Source of the DNA: Polaromonas sp. JS666
GTDB taxonomy: Bacteria; Pseudomonadota; Gammaproteobacteria; Burkholderiales; Burkholderiaceae_C
Length of the DNA stretch: 64,000 bases
Assembly: GCF_000013865.1 (NCBI RefSeq)
Contig: NC_007948.1
Span: 2,914,001 to 2,978,000, forward strand
Direction of reading: 5' to 3'
Each line of letters begins with the position of its first letter. The stretch's first letter is position 1. A program made the translations under genes and the position numbers. The notes beneath the pieces were generated by a model. It worked only from the letters and a program-made list of their open reading frames with translations. It was not told the DNA's origin and did no database searches. Below, piece after piece: positions 8,238-17,185 of the stretch.

Positions 8238-9271
8238 CACAATCCTGCCCCTCTTCCGGTATGCCGGTGCATCAGCCACAGCAGGTAGCCGCCGCCCAGC
8301 ACCGCCGTGAGAACGCCCACGGGCAACTCTTGCGGCGCAATCAGCCAGCGCGCCAGAATATCGGCGGCCATCAGCAGCACCGCGCCCATCAGGCTGGACA
8401 GCACAATGAGCCGGCCGTGCGTCGTCTTGACGACCGAGCGCACCAGGTGCGGCGCGGCCAGGCCGACGAAGGCGATCAGGCCGGTTTGCGCCACTGCCGC
8501 GCCGGTGGCCAGCGCCAGCACCGCCACCAGCGCGGCCCGCATTTGCGGCAGCTGCAGGCCCAGGCTTTGCGCGGTGGCTTCGCCCAGCGCCAGGCCATCC
8601 AGCACATGGCTCATCATCCAGGCAGCAATCACGCTGACTGCCAGCACCAGGGCCATCACGGCACAGGCGGTCCAGTCCACAAACGCCGTACTGCCCAACA
8701 TGAAAGACTGCATGGCCTGCATGATGTTTGGGCTCAGCAGCAAAATGAGCGAGCTGACGGCGCCCAGCACCACCCCCACGACCACACCGGCCAGCAGCAG
8801 CCGCAGCGTGTGTTGCACGCCCTTGGCCAGCACCAGGGTCAGCAACACGGCAAGCACGGCGCCGACAAAGGCAGCCCCCGTCAACCCAATCCGCACAAGC
8901 CAATGCGCGGCCAGAGGCGACACGCCCAGCAGCACCATCGCACACGCCTCACCCAGCAAAGCGCCCGAGGCGCTGCCCAGCAAATACGGGTCGGCCAACG
9001 GGTTGCGAAACAGGCCCTGCGCCACGGCGCCCGCCAGGCCGAACAGCGCCCCCGCCAGCCACGCACCGGCCGTGCGCGGCAGGCGAATCTCCCAGACGAT
9101 TTGCATGGCCTGCGTGTCGTGCTGCATGTTCATCACGCTTTCAAAGCCGATGCTGCCCACGCTGGCGCCCAGCAGCAATAGCGCTGCGGAGGCCACCAGC
9201 AAGGCACCGGCCAGCCAGAAGGCCTTGCGGTGCTGGTCATGCACGGCAAAAGAACGGTTCGGCGCCCTCAC
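8237..9271 (-). CDS. btuC: Cobalamin ABC importer permease, FecCD family
   Basis: Integral inner-membrane permease of about ten transmembrane helices. Family features include FESVMNMQHDTQAMQIVWEIRLPRTAGAWLAGA near the N-terminus (RLPR motif), GLFRNPLADPYLLGSASGA, and the C-terminal GLIAFVGLAAPHLVR loop that contacts the ATPase. The length of 344 residues is normal. The start is a GTG at 9271 overlapping the btuF stop (GTGA). It partners with the adjacent BtuF and BtuD. Confidence 0.93.
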   Translation of the reverse strand: MRAPNRSFAVHDQHRKAFWLAGALLVASAALLLLGASVGSIGFESVMNMQHDTQAMQIVWEIRLPRTAGAWLAGALFGLAGAVAQGLFRNPLADPYLLGSASGALLGEACAMVLLGVSPLAAHWLVRIGLTGAAFVGAVLAVLLTLVLAKGVQHTLRLLLAGVVVGVVLGAVSSLILLLSPNIMQAMQSFMLGSTAFVDWTACAVMALVLAVSVIAAWMMSHVLDGLALGEATAQSLGLQLPQMRAALVAVLALATGAAVAQTGLIAFVGLAAPHLVRSVVKTTHGRLIVLSSLMGAVLLMAADILARWLIAPQELPVGVLTAVLGGGYLLWLMHRHTGRGAGL

Positions 9272-10143
9272 CGCTGCTTGCCTTCAAGGCACTTGGCCAT
9301 GATGCGCGCCGCCTCGGCCATGCGCGGGCCGGGACGCACCACCACGTCGGATTCGTCCACACCGAAGACACAAATACGCCGCTCCCTGACCGCCTTGATA
9401 CTGCCCCAGCCGGGGTAAGGCTCCATGGCCTGCATGCTGCGGTTGCCGATCATGATCACGTCGGGATTGGCGCGCACCACAAATTCGGGATTCAGCTTGG
9501 GGAAGGGGCCGAGCGACGCCGGCACCACATTCTTCACGCCCAGCCGGGTCAGCGTTTCGCCAATGAAGGAGGACTCGCCGGCGGCATAGGGCCCCCGGCT
9601 CACCTCAAAGTAGACCCGGCTGTCCCTGGCTTTGGGCGAGAGCGATTGCGCGGCGGCCGAGACACTGCTGTCGATGACGCGCCACAGGCGATCGGCACCG
9701 GTGTCGTCGGGAACCTCCAGCAGCGCGCCGAGCTTGCGAAGCACGCGCCGCACATCGGCATGGGTTTTTGGCTCCAGCGCCACGACTTTTATGCCCAGCG
9801 CCTCCAGCCGGCCGGTGGCCCGGGAAGATGTGGCCACCAGGACCACATCGGGCTTGAGCGCCACGATGCCCTCGATGTTGGGGTCGATCCCGCCGCCCAG
9901 CACGGGCAGGCGCTTCACGCTGGCCGGGTAGTTGGAATAACGATCCACCCCTATAAGGCGATGGCACTGATCGAGCGCGCAAACGCTTTCGGTCAGCGAA
10001 GGCAGCATGCTGACGATGTGCTGCGGTGACTGCGCAAACGTGAGGGTCACGCCGCGGTCATCAGTCAATTGCAAGGGCAAGGCGCGGACCGGCGCCGCCA
10101 GCACCAGGCACAGCAAAACCAGCCAACCGGCGATGCGCTTCAC
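9268..10143 (-). CDS. btuF: Periplasmic cobalamin-binding protein
   Basis: Substrate-binding lipocalin-like two-lobe protein (TroA/FecB superfamily). The chosen GTG at 10143 overlaps the cobU stop (GTGA) and is followed at once by a signal peptide (KRIAGWLVLLCLVLAAPVRA), so the longer frame to 10227 is a read-through into cobU. Conserved segments: VSMLPSLTESVCAL, LIGVDRYSNYP, GGIDPNIEGIVALKPDVVL, and VYFEVSRGPYAAGESSFI. The length of about 291 residues is normal. It delivers B12 to BtuCD encoded just downstream. Confidence 0.92.
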   Translation of the reverse strand: MKRIAGWLVLLCLVLAAPVRALPLQLTDDRGVTLTFAQSPQHIVSMLPSLTESVCALDQCHRLIGVDRYSNYPASVKRLPVLGGGIDPNIEGIVALKPDVVLVATSSRATGRLEALGIKVVALEPKTHADVRRVLRKLGALLEVPDDTGADRLWRVIDSSVSAAAQSLSPKARDSRVYFEVSRGPYAAGESSFIGETLTRLGVKNVVPASLGPFPKLNPEFVVRANPDVIMIGNRSMQAMEPYPGWGSIKAVRERRICVFGVDESDVVVRPGPRMAEAARIMAKCLEGKQR

Positions 10144-10739
10144 GGCGAACCTTTCAGGGTGAGCGGCAAACCGGCTGCCATCAGCGTCACGCGTTCGCAG
10201 GCGCCAGCCACGTCCTGGTTGAGCCAACCCAGCGCATCGACAAAAGCGCGCGTCTCACGGCCCATCGGAATCACGCCCAGCCCGATTTCATTGCTGACCA
10301 GCACCACGGGACCGGCAGCCCCATGGATCGCGCCCGAAATCACGGCTATATCCCCGGATAAATCATGGGCTGGAGTTTCTTTTGGCCGTGAATTTTCAGC
10401 TGGCCTTTCCGCCGGCATCAAGCGATTGGTCAGCCACAGGGTCAGGCAGTCAACCACGACCAGGGTGCTGCTGCGGCTGTGCTGCGCGATGGCCTGCGCA
10501 AGGTGCAGCGGCTCCTCCACAGTGACCATGCCGGGCAGGCGTTCGGCCCGGTCCCGCTGGTGGCATGCAATGCGTTCGCGCATCTCGTCATCCCAGGCCT
10601 GCGCGGTGGCGATGAACACGGCGCCATGGTCCGGCGAATCAGCCAGCCAGGCTTGCGCGAGCCTTTCTGCGCGGCGCGACTTGCCGCTTCTCTGGCCACC
10701 CAGAATCAGTTCACTGCGGACCACCGACATGTTCGTCAT
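10140..10739 (-). CDS. cobU: Adenosylcobinamide kinase / adenosylcobinamide-phosphate guanylyltransferase
   Basis: CobU/CobP phosphorylates adenosylcobinamide and transfers GMP from GTP to give adenosyl-GDP-cobinamide. The P-loop GGQRSGKS is at residues 14-21, the candidate guanylylated His60 sits in ACHQRDRAERLPG, the VVVDCLTLWLTN strand and VLVSNEIGLGVIP loop are typical. The ATG at 10739 overlaps the stop of the upstream gene (ATGA) and gives the usual roughly 200-residue length; the longer frame to 10973 lies within the neighbouring gene. Confidence 0.94.
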   Translation of the reverse strand: MTNMSVVRSELILGGQRSGKSRRAERLAQAWLADSPDHGAVFIATAQAWDDEMRERIACHQRDRAERLPGMVTVEEPLHLAQAIAQHSRSSTLVVVDCLTLWLTNRLMPAERPAENSRPKETPAHDLSGDIAVISGAIHGAAGPVVLVSNEIGLGVIPMGRETRAFVDALGWLNQDVAGACERVTLMAAGLPLTLKGSP

Positions 10740-11647
10740 GGCGTGCTTTCGGGGGGCAAGGACGACCCGCCCGTGTCGGCCGTAGCGCCCACGGTCCGGC
10801 TCCAGGCCATGATGATCCGGTGCAATTGCTCCACGCCATCTGTCAGGGCGGCCGGACCTGGCTGCAGGATCTCGGCGGACTTGATCTCGAACAGCTGCCT
10901 GTTTCTGACGGCATTGACGTTTTCCCAGCCGGGGCGCGCCACCACATGCTCGGGGCGGAACTTGCGGCCGCACCAGGAGCCGAAAATAATGTCGGGGTTG
11001 CGCCGCACGATCTCGCTGCCGTCGGCAATGATGCGGTCCTTGCCCATGGCCTTGGCGGCGAGCTCGGGAAAGCAGTCGTCACCCCCGGCAATGCCGATCA
11101 CTTCCGACACCCAGGCAATCCCGCTGATTTGCGGGTCGTACCACTCTTCAAAATACACGCGCGGGCGGCGCTTGAGCGTGGCCGCGGCCTGCTCTATCTC
11201 CAGCAGGCGGCGCTGCATGCCCTGCATTAACTCCAGGCCCCGCGCTTCCTGGCCCACCATGGCCGCCAGCTGGTACATCATGGAAAAAATCTCGGCCACG
11301 CTGCGCTGGTTGAAGATGGTGACCTGAATGCCCTTTTTGACCAGTTGCGACGCAATGTCGGCCTGCAGATCGGAAAATCCGATCACGCAGTCGGGCTGCA
11401 ACTCCACAATCTTGTCTATCTTCGCGCTCAGGAACGCGCTGACCTTGGGTTTTTCTTCGCGCGCGCGCGGCGGGCGCACGGTGTAGCCGGAAATGCCGAC
11501 AATGCGGCGTTCTTCACCGAGCAGGTACAGCCATTCGGTGGGCTCTTCCGTCAGGCAGACGATGCGCTGCGGGCCATACATTTGACGGACTGCCGAGGTG
11601 TCCTGCTGGTCAGCCAGCGCACGCCAGCCCATTTTCTTGTCAGTCAT
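10736..11647 (-). CDS. BtuF-like cobalamin/iron-siderophore binding-fold protein without signal peptide
   Basis: A TroA-superfamily substrate-binding-protein fold: RIVCLTEEPTEWLYLLGEERRIVGISGY, KIVELQPDCVIGFSDLQADIA, and NPDIIFGSWCGRKF resemble BtuF lobes. The N-terminus (MTDKKMGWRALADQQDTSAV) is hydrophilic, with no signal peptide or lipobox, so the product should be cytoplasmic. Start and stop both overlap neighbours (ATGA with cobB and with cobU), so it is embedded in the biosynthetic operon rather than beside the permease. A cytosolic corrinoid-binding or carrier role is inference; an unrecognised export signal or mis-set start is the alternative. Confidence 0.75.
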   Translation of the reverse strand: MTDKKMGWRALADQQDTSAVRQMYGPQRIVCLTEEPTEWLYLLGEERRIVGISGYTVRPPRAREEKPKVSAFLSAKIDKIVELQPDCVIGFSDLQADIASQLVKKGIQVTIFNQRSVAEIFSMMYQLAAMVGQEARGLELMQGMQRRLLEIEQAAATLKRRPRVYFEEWYDPQISGIAWVSEVIGIAGGDDCFPELAAKAMGKDRIIADGSEIVRRNPDIIFGSWCGRKFRPEHVVARPGWENVNAVRNRQLFEIKSAEILQPGPAALTDGVEQLHRIIMAWSRTVGATADTGGSSLPPESTP

Positions 11648-13002
11648 GGCGATCTTTCAGAAACAGGCGCGCCAAACAACTGCGCGGTCGCAGCCGGGCA
11701 GGAGGCGAACCAGGCGTGAAAATAACTGGCCCTCACCGAGGAGGTCGGCCCGGCCACAAACAGCGCCTCGCCCTCACCACGCAGCGTGCGGCCGGGGGCC
11801 GCCCGGGTTCGCGCGACGGCTTGCAGCGGCGTGGCGCAGGTGGAGTAATGAAAAGCATGGCCGCGCAAGGTACCGCCCGCCACATCGAGCTGCTGGGGGC
11901 CCAGGGCGGCGAGACGTTTTTGCATGCTGACGTTGCCGGGCAGCACGCCCCACATGGGGTAGCTGGCGCCATCGACTGTCACGAGCTGCTCAAACAGCGC
12001 CATCATGCCGCCGCATTCGGCCCAGACCGGCCTGCCGGCCTGCACATGGGCGGTGATACTGCTTTTCATGGCGCGGTTGGCCGCCAGGGTTTCGCCGTGC
12101 AGTTCGGGGTAGCCGCCGGGCAGCCAAAGGGCATCGCATTCAGGCAAAGCCGTGTCTGCCAGGGGCGAGAAAAACACCAACTGAGCCCCCAGCGCACGCA
12201 AACAGTCGAGGTTGGCAGCGTAGAGAAAACAGAAGGCCGCATCACGCGCTACCGCGATGGTACGGCCCTGCAATGCACCGGCGGGGAAAGCTTCGCCCAG
12301 CGTTTCAGGCGCTTCGAAGGCCACGGACCAGGCCTGCAGCTCTGTCGCTCCCATCTGCCCCAGCGGCGTACCCGCCAGCGCGTCGGCGGCCGCGTCCAGC
12401 CGCGGCAGGGCGTCGCCCAGTTCATCCGACATGACCAGGCCCAGATGCCGCTCGGGCAGCGTAAAAGCCTCGCTGCGCATCAGCGCGCCCTGCCACTGCG
12501 CTGCATCGCGCAGGCCGCCTTCCAGCATCGCGGCATGACCCGGCGAGGCCACGCGGTTGGCCAGCACGCCGGCGAACCGCAGGCCTTCGCGGTAATGCTG
12601 CAGGCCCCACGTCAGCGCGCCAAAGGTGCCGGCCATGGCGCTGGCGTCAATCACCGCCAGCACCGGCAGGCCAAAGCGCTGCGCCAGGTCCGCGGCGCTG
12701 GGCTCACCGTCAAACAGCCCCATGACCCCTTCCACAATGATGAGGTCAGCCTCCTGCGCGGCGGCATGCAGGCGCTGTGCGCAGTCGGCCTCGCCGGTCA
12801 TCCACAAATCGAGCTGGTGCACCGGCGCGCCGCTGGCCAGGGTCAGCCAGTACGGGTCCAGAAAATCCGGCCCGCACTTGAAGACACGCACCCGCCTGCC
12901 CTGGCGTGTGTGCAACCGCGCCAGGGCGCAGGCCACCGTTGTCTTGCCCTGGCCGGAGGCCGGGGCGGCGACAAGAATGGCGGGGCAGGTGGAGGCGGAC
13001 AT
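11644..13002 (-). CDS. cobB: Cobyrinate / hydrogenobyrinate a,c-diamide synthase
   Basis: ATP- and glutamine-dependent amidation of the a and c side chains. The N-terminal DTBS-like ATPase has the deviant P-loop APASGQGKTT (about 13-22) and EGVMGLFDGE. The C-terminal class I glutamine amidotransferase has LWLPGGYPELH and the nucleophile motif PVWAECGGMMALFEQL. The length of 452 residues fits CobB/CbiA. It lies 54 bases downstream of btuB and overlaps the next gene by four bases. With early-cobalt enzymes around it, the CbiA name is equally valid. Confidence 0.94.
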   Translation of the reverse strand: MSASTCPAILVAAPASGQGKTTVACALARLHTRQGRRVRVFKCGPDFLDPYWLTLASGAPVHQLDLWMTGEADCAQRLHAAAQEADLIIVEGVMGLFDGEPSAADLAQRFGLPVLAVIDASAMAGTFGALTWGLQHYREGLRFAGVLANRVASPGHAAMLEGGLRDAAQWQGALMRSEAFTLPERHLGLVMSDELGDALPRLDAAADALAGTPLGQMGATELQAWSVAFEAPETLGEAFPAGALQGRTIAVARDAAFCFLYAANLDCLRALGAQLVFFSPLADTALPECDALWLPGGYPELHGETLAANRAMKSSITAHVQAGRPVWAECGGMMALFEQLVTVDGASYPMWGVLPGNVSMQKRLAALGPQQLDVAGGTLRGHAFHYSTCATPLQAVARTRAAPGRTLRGEGEALFVAGPTSSVRASYFHAWFASCPAATAQLFGAPVSERSP

Positions 13003-13056
13003 GGTCTGTTGGGATTGCGCTTAACGATCCGGCATGGATGACTTACTCCAGAACCT

Positions 13057-14991
13057 CTAGAACTTAATCCGCACCGCAGCGACGATTGCACGCCCCGCTT
13101 CAGGATAGATGGAATTCGTCACGCCAGCGGCGCATCGAAAAGCCTGCGTATAGAACTTGCGGTCAAACAGGTTAGTGATGCCGAGTGAAACTTCGGCCTT
13201 TTGCCACTGGTACGCGTAGCGTGCATCTGCCGTGGTGTAGGCTGGGATGGAACACTGGTTTGCAAAGTCTGGATGCTGCGACGACACCCAGTTCAGACCG
13301 CCGCTGACAAGATGTCCGGCCACAGGCGTCCAATCCGCATGCGCTGCAAAGGTTCGATTGGGTGCGAGCGGTACATCCTTACCGGCATACGGACCCGATG
13401 AAAATGTGGATTTTCGCAGCGCGGCATTCACGCGCAGCTTCAGGTTTTCTGCGTAAGCGTAGCTGCCATCGAGTTCAAGACCAGAGCGGCGGGTCGGGTC
13501 AAAGTTCACGTTGGCGCCGCGGCCGAATGGACCTGCCGCATTCGGATCGAAGCCGATCTCATTGGTCAAGGAACTGCGGTACAAGCGTGCCTCCATTTTC
13601 ACTCGCCCCGAGGCATAGCGCGAGCCAATCTCGACATCGGTGGAGCGCTGCGGCAACAAGGTCACGCCGGGCGAGGTGAAATTAAATTCATCAGCATTGG
13701 CCAGTCGAAAGCTGCGGCCCACGCGCCCATAAACGGAAACCTCTTTATTCAATGGCTGATTCAGTCCCAGCTCCCAGGCATTCTGGCGATCGGCAAGACC
13801 TGACGAAGTACCTGCGATGTCTTTTTTAATGCGCTCTGTACGTGCCCCCACTGACAAGACGGTGCCTATGGAAGCAACTGTCAGCTCATCACGAAAATAA
13901 AACGCGCGTGAAGCCTGCGTTGCGGTGGAACCACCGAGCACCTCGCGCTGCCAGCTTGCATAATCGGTCCCGAGCACGAGCCTGTTTGAAAAGACGGACT
14001 GTTTGGCACTGTGCACAGCGCGCAGTCCGTAGTTGGTGGCCTTGACGTCATAGTCGAAGGCGCCAAAAGCTGACACACTGCGCAGTTTTTTGTCACGCCA
14101 GCCAGCATCGGCCAAAAGTTGCCAATCGCCCAAAGCGGCTTCAGCAAACAGGCCATTGCGAACATTGTCAATGGACGCCTTGCTTTGGGGGGTCGTGGTC
14201 TGACGGGGATTATTTTGGTACTGCGCCGCCGTCAGCCCGCCAGGCAGCCCGGTGTCCAGACTGTCTTGTGCCCGACTTGCGCCCAGGCGCAGCCACTCGT
14301 TGCTCCACTGTGCAACCGCGGATACCGCATCGGTTTCAGAGCGGAAGTTATCGCGGTGGTTGTCAGCCTTGCGGTTCATTGCATTGACATCCAACGAAAA
14401 TCCTCCGCTGGCCAGCGTCGCGTTGGCACGCCCCTCGCGCAGCCCGTAGCTCCCAGCGCCGGCATACAGAGACGCCGCATTTTTACGAGCCGCGCCGGCT
14501 CCTGCCTTGGTGGTGACGATAATGACGCCGCCGGTCGCGCCCTCCCCGTACAAGACCGCGCCGCTGCCGCGAATAACTTCGATTTGTAATACGGATTCAA
14601 TCGGGATGCCAGCCAGGCGGGTGCCACTCAAATCGGCCTCATTGATGCGAACACCGTCCACAATCACGACCTGGTTACTGCTGGCGGTGCTCCCGAAGCC
14701 CCGCAAATCCAGGGCATAGTCTCCACCGCCGTAGAAATCCTGACGGCCAACGACACCCAGCAGGCGCATGATGGCATCGTTCACGGTGGCGGCCCCAATC
14801 CGCTGAATATCTACATCCGTGATGACACTTGTGCCAAAGGGCTGCGATTCGCGGGGCCCGGCCACGCGGCTGCCCGTCACCACCACTTCGTTCAAGGCGG
14901 GGGCCGGGCCGGTTTGCGCCAGCACCGCAGAAACGGCGGGCAACGACAAGACAAGCACGGAAAGACGTACGGGAAAAACACTGATTTTCAT
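13057..14991 (-). CDS. btuB: TonB-dependent vitamin B12 outer-membrane receptor
   Basis: A 644-residue outer-membrane receptor: signal peptide (MKISVFPVRLSVLVLSLPAV...SAVLAQ), an N-terminal plug with LNEVVVTGSRVAGPRE (TonB-box-like), GSGAVLYGEGATGGVIIVTTK in the plug, then a long beta-rich barrel ending in a C-terminal aromatic-type RIKF. The ATG at 14991 starts the signal peptide; a longer TTG start adds four residues. The upstream cobalamin riboswitch on the same strand identifies the ligand as a corrinoid. It is the first gene of the unit. Confidence 0.93.
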   Translation of the reverse strand: MKISVFPVRLSVLVLSLPAVSAVLAQTGPAPALNEVVVTGSRVAGPRESQPFGTSVITDVDIQRIGAATVNDAIMRLLGVVGRQDFYGGGDYALDLRGFGSTASSNQVVIVDGVRINEADLSGTRLAGIPIESVLQIEVIRGSGAVLYGEGATGGVIIVTTKAGAGAARKNAASLYAGAGSYGLREGRANATLASGGFSLDVNAMNRKADNHRDNFRSETDAVSAVAQWSNEWLRLGASRAQDSLDTGLPGGLTAAQYQNNPRQTTTPQSKASIDNVRNGLFAEAALGDWQLLADAGWRDKKLRSVSAFGAFDYDVKATNYGLRAVHSAKQSVFSNRLVLGTDYASWQREVLGGSTATQASRAFYFRDELTVASIGTVLSVGARTERIKKDIAGTSSGLADRQNAWELGLNQPLNKEVSVYGRVGRSFRLANADEFNFTSPGVTLLPQRSTDVEIGSRYASGRVKMEARLYRSSLTNEIGFDPNAAGPFGRGANVNFDPTRRSGLELDGSYAYAENLKLRVNAALRKSTFSSGPYAGKDVPLAPNRTFAAHADWTPVAGHLVSGGLNWVSSQHPDFANQCSIPAYTTADARYAYQWQKAEVSLGITNLFDRKFYTQAFRCAAGVTNSIYPEAGRAIVAAVRIKF

Positions 14992-15084
14992 GGGGTCAGA
15001 CAATCAACAAAATGCCCTCACCGGCTTCCCCGCCAGTGCATGAGCGTTACAAATGCCTGCGTCAAATGATCGACGCACACGTTC

Positions 15085-15300
15085 ACCTTGTTGGCCGGTA
15101 TCCGGGCTGGCGGAACTGCTTTCATCGCCTTCCCAAGCGCGTGTTCAAGACGCTCAGTGGCTAATGATGAAAGCTGAATGCGTCCTCCACTGTGAAGTGG
15201 GGAGCCGCATTCGTCCGTTTACCGTTGCGGGGGCAGCGCAGGTTAAAAGTCGCAGCGCCTGCGGCCTAGGGTTGACCCTGGCCGAATGGCTTTGACTTCC
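15085..15300 (-). promoter_or_regulatory. Cobalamin (AdoCbl) riboswitch
   Basis: Read on the minus strand, the leader holds the conserved core element CTGCCCCCGCAACGGTAA (15219-15236), the GCCACTG and GGGAAGGCG elements that follow in the right order, and the B12 box AGCCCGGATACCGGCC (15093-15108). This is the class-I cobalamin riboswitch layout. It ends about 95 bases before the btuB start, where an expression platform could block translation or cause termination. The ends are approximate. B12 binding should shut down btuB and probably the whole downstream cob unit. Confidence 0.95.
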
Positions 15301-15402
15301 TCCTGCTTCCCGTTGAACTGCGGCATGTGAACCACACCGCGAGCACCAACAAACAAGGATTCTACGCCGCCCCATGCGGCAAACCATACAATCAACATTG
15401 CC

Positions 15403-15639
15403 ATGTCGAATCAAACCCAAATCGACCAGATCACCGAACGCGTTGAACGGCTGTTGGTGCGCTACGAGGAATTGCAGCGGACCAATGCACTGCTCAGCGA
15501 ACAGGTCAGCGTCCTGACGCAGGAGCGGGATTCACTCCGATCGCGGCTCGCCGCGGCGCGCGCGCGCGTCGACGCCCTGCTGGAACGCCTTCCCGAAAAC
15601 GGCGATCATGCGGCCCAAACGCCCGTGGGAACCGAATGA
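15403..15639 (+). CDS. ZapB-like coiled-coil protein
   Basis: A 78-residue, almost entirely helical protein with continuous heptads (ITERVERLLVRYEEL... VSVLTQERDSLRSRL), ending in a short polar tail. Position directly upstream of zapA, with a four-base overlap, matches the small coiled-coil partner of ZapA found in proteobacteria (ZapB / TIGR02449-like). It probably acts in the cytoplasm at the FtsZ ring. The family assignment is from context and coiled-coil character; no catalytic motif is expected. Confidence 0.75.
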   Translation: MSNQTQIDQITERVERLLVRYEELQRTNALLSEQVSVLTQERDSLRSRLAAARARVDALLERLPENGDHAAQTPVGTE

Positions 15640-15983
15640 TGAAACAGCTTGAAGTGCAAATCATGGGCCAGAGCTATCTGCTCAGTTGCCCCGAAAATGG
15701 CGATGCCCGCATGCTCGATGCGGTCAACCGGGTCGACCTCGCCATGTGCAAAATCCGCGATGCCGGCAAGCTCAAGGCGCGCGACCGGATTGCGGTTCTG
15801 GCGGCCCTGAACCTGGCGTTCGAACTGTCTGACCGCCCGGGCCAGGCGCCGGCTCCGGCTGCGAAAGCCGCAACGGCCGGCAGCAGCTCCCCCACCAGCG
15901 CGGAACACACAAGCCAGCCGCAACTGACTGCCTTGCTGCAGCGGCTTGACAATGCCCTCGGCATTGACGGCCGCCTGCTCTGA
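15636..15983 (+). CDS. zapA: Cell division protein ZapA
   Basis: FtsZ-ring stabilising protein. The N-terminal KQLEVQIMGQSYLLSCPENGDARMLDAVNRVD block and RDRIAVLAALNLAFEL helix are typical ZapA. The 115 residues include an Ala/Pro/Ser-rich linker (about 70-92) before a short C-terminal helix. The ATGATG start overlaps the upstream stop. Followed by 6S RNA, which is the conserved proteobacterial zapA-ssrS order and supports both calls. Confidence 0.92.
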   Translation: MMKQLEVQIMGQSYLLSCPENGDARMLDAVNRVDLAMCKIRDAGKLKARDRIAVLAALNLAFELSDRPGQAPAPAAKAATAGSSSPTSAEHTSQPQLTALLQRLDNALGIDGRLL

Positions 15984-16065
15984 AGCGGTTTCCCGCACGC
16001 CGCCCATGGTAGGCGGCATCCACCATCTTCCGGGCACGATCTGCGGCGAGGGCCTACAATCGGGC

Positions 16066-16240
16066 CTGTCTGCGATGCGCACCGGGCTTTATATTTCCTT
16101 GAACCAATGCTCATAGAGCTCGGGCTTGGTAAATTGTTTGGCAGGCGTGATCGTCTCGCGTCAGGCGAACCCGAAACCAAACTGCCCTCGCCCACCTGAA
16201 CCCTGCGTTCAGGATGACGGTCCGGTGGCACTCGCAGACA
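16066..16240 (+). ncRNA. ssrS: 6S RNA
   Basis: Downstream of zapA, the usual ssrS position. The 5' segment 16070-16085 (CTGCGATGCGCACCGG) pairs with 16222-16237 (CCGGTGGCACTCGCAG) to close a long stem of about 170 nt, the size of 6S RNA. A candidate -10 box TACAAT at 16055-16060 would start transcription near 16066. The CTTGAACCA stretch recalls other 6S RNAs. The product would bind sigma70-RNA polymerase as a promoter mimic. The usual downstream ygfA gene is not present here. Exact ends are estimates. Confidence 0.8.
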
Positions 16241-16365
16241 CCTTTATCCCTTTACCGGACGGTGTACCGCCGACCCGCGCCGCATCCTTCGCCCGCATTC
16301 TTCCGCCTTCCTTTTCCGGGCGCTCTCTTTCACCTGTCAACAGGGTCTTCAGGCTCTGGTAAAAC

Positions 16366-17166
16366 ATGACCCTCGAACCCCTGCTCATCCTTGAAATGGC
16401 CCTGCTGGGTGTCTGCACCGGCTTTCTGGCGGGCCTGCTGGGCATCGGTGGCGGCATGCTGATGGTGCCTTTCATCACCCTCATCCTGACTTCCCAAGGC
16501 TATCCGCCGGAGTACACCGTGAAGATGGCCGTGGCCACGTCGCTGGCCACGATCTGCTTCACCTCGCTGTCGTCGGTACGCGCGCATCACCAGCGCGGCG
16601 CGGTGCTGTGGCCCATCGTTCGCCTGCTGGCGCCCGGCATCCTGCTGGGCTCACTGGTCGGCGCGCAGGTGGCGGTGGCGCTGCCGGGCAAGATCCTCGG
16701 GGTGCTGTTCGCGATCTTCGTGGCCTTCTCCGCCACCCAGATGTTCCTGAACCGCAAGCCCAAGCCCAGCCGCACCTTGCCTGGTCGCCTGGGAACCTTC
16801 AGCATGGGATGGGTGATCGGCATGCTGTCCTCGCTGGTGGGCGCCGGCGGCGCCTTCGTCTCGGTGCCCTTCATGACCTGGTGCAACGTGAAGATCCATG
16901 ACGCCGTGGGCACATCGGCCGCGCTGGGGTTTCCGATCGCGCTGGCGGGTACGCTGGGCTACATGTGGGCCGGTCAGGACCTGCCGCAGATGCCGGCTGG
17001 CTCGGTGGGCTACCTCTATTTGCCCGGCCTGCTGGTGATCTCGCTGGCCAGTATCAGCACGGCGCCGCTGGGCGCGCGAACAGCCCACCGCATGGACATA
17101 CAACCGCTGAAAAAGGTCTTCGCAGGAGTGTTGTACGTTCTGGCAGGCTACTTCCTGCTGCGCTGA
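16366..17166 (+). CDS. TauE/SafE (TSUP) family sulfite/anion exporter
   Basis: A 266-residue polytopic membrane protein with seven to eight hydrophobic helices. Two family repeats are visible: GFLAGLLGIGGGMLMVPF near residue 20 and GMLSSLVGAGGAFVSVPFM near residue 150. These GxGGG-type motifs are diagnostic of TSUP permeases, exporters of sulfite, sulfoacetate or related anions. It lies between 6S RNA and a convergent LysR gene, with no partner to specify the substrate. No good Shine-Dalgarno sequence precedes the ATG. Confidence 0.88.
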   Translation: MTLEPLLILEMALLGVCTGFLAGLLGIGGGMLMVPFITLILTSQGYPPEYTVKMAVATSLATICFTSLSSVRAHHQRGAVLWPIVRLLAPGILLGSLVGAQVAVALPGKILGVLFAIFVAFSATQMFLNRKPKPSRTLPGRLGTFSMGWVIGMLSSLVGAGGAFVSVPFMTWCNVKIHDAVGTSAALGFPIALAGTLGYMWAGQDLPQMPAGSVGYLYLPGLLVISLASISTAPLGARTAHRMDIQPLKKVFAGVLYVLAGYFLLR

Positions 17167-17185
17167 CGCAGAAGCCCAGGCAGCG

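Noticed and set aside
8238..8945. Extended N-terminus of the btuD frame running through btuC
   Set aside because: It lies inside btuC in another frame; the TGATG overlap at 8237 fixes the real start.
1748..15003. Many long plus-strand frames (200-490 residues) opposite the cobalamin genes
   Set aside because: They are antisense shadows caused by high GC content; the minus-strand frames carry clear family motifs and overlapping start/stop codons.
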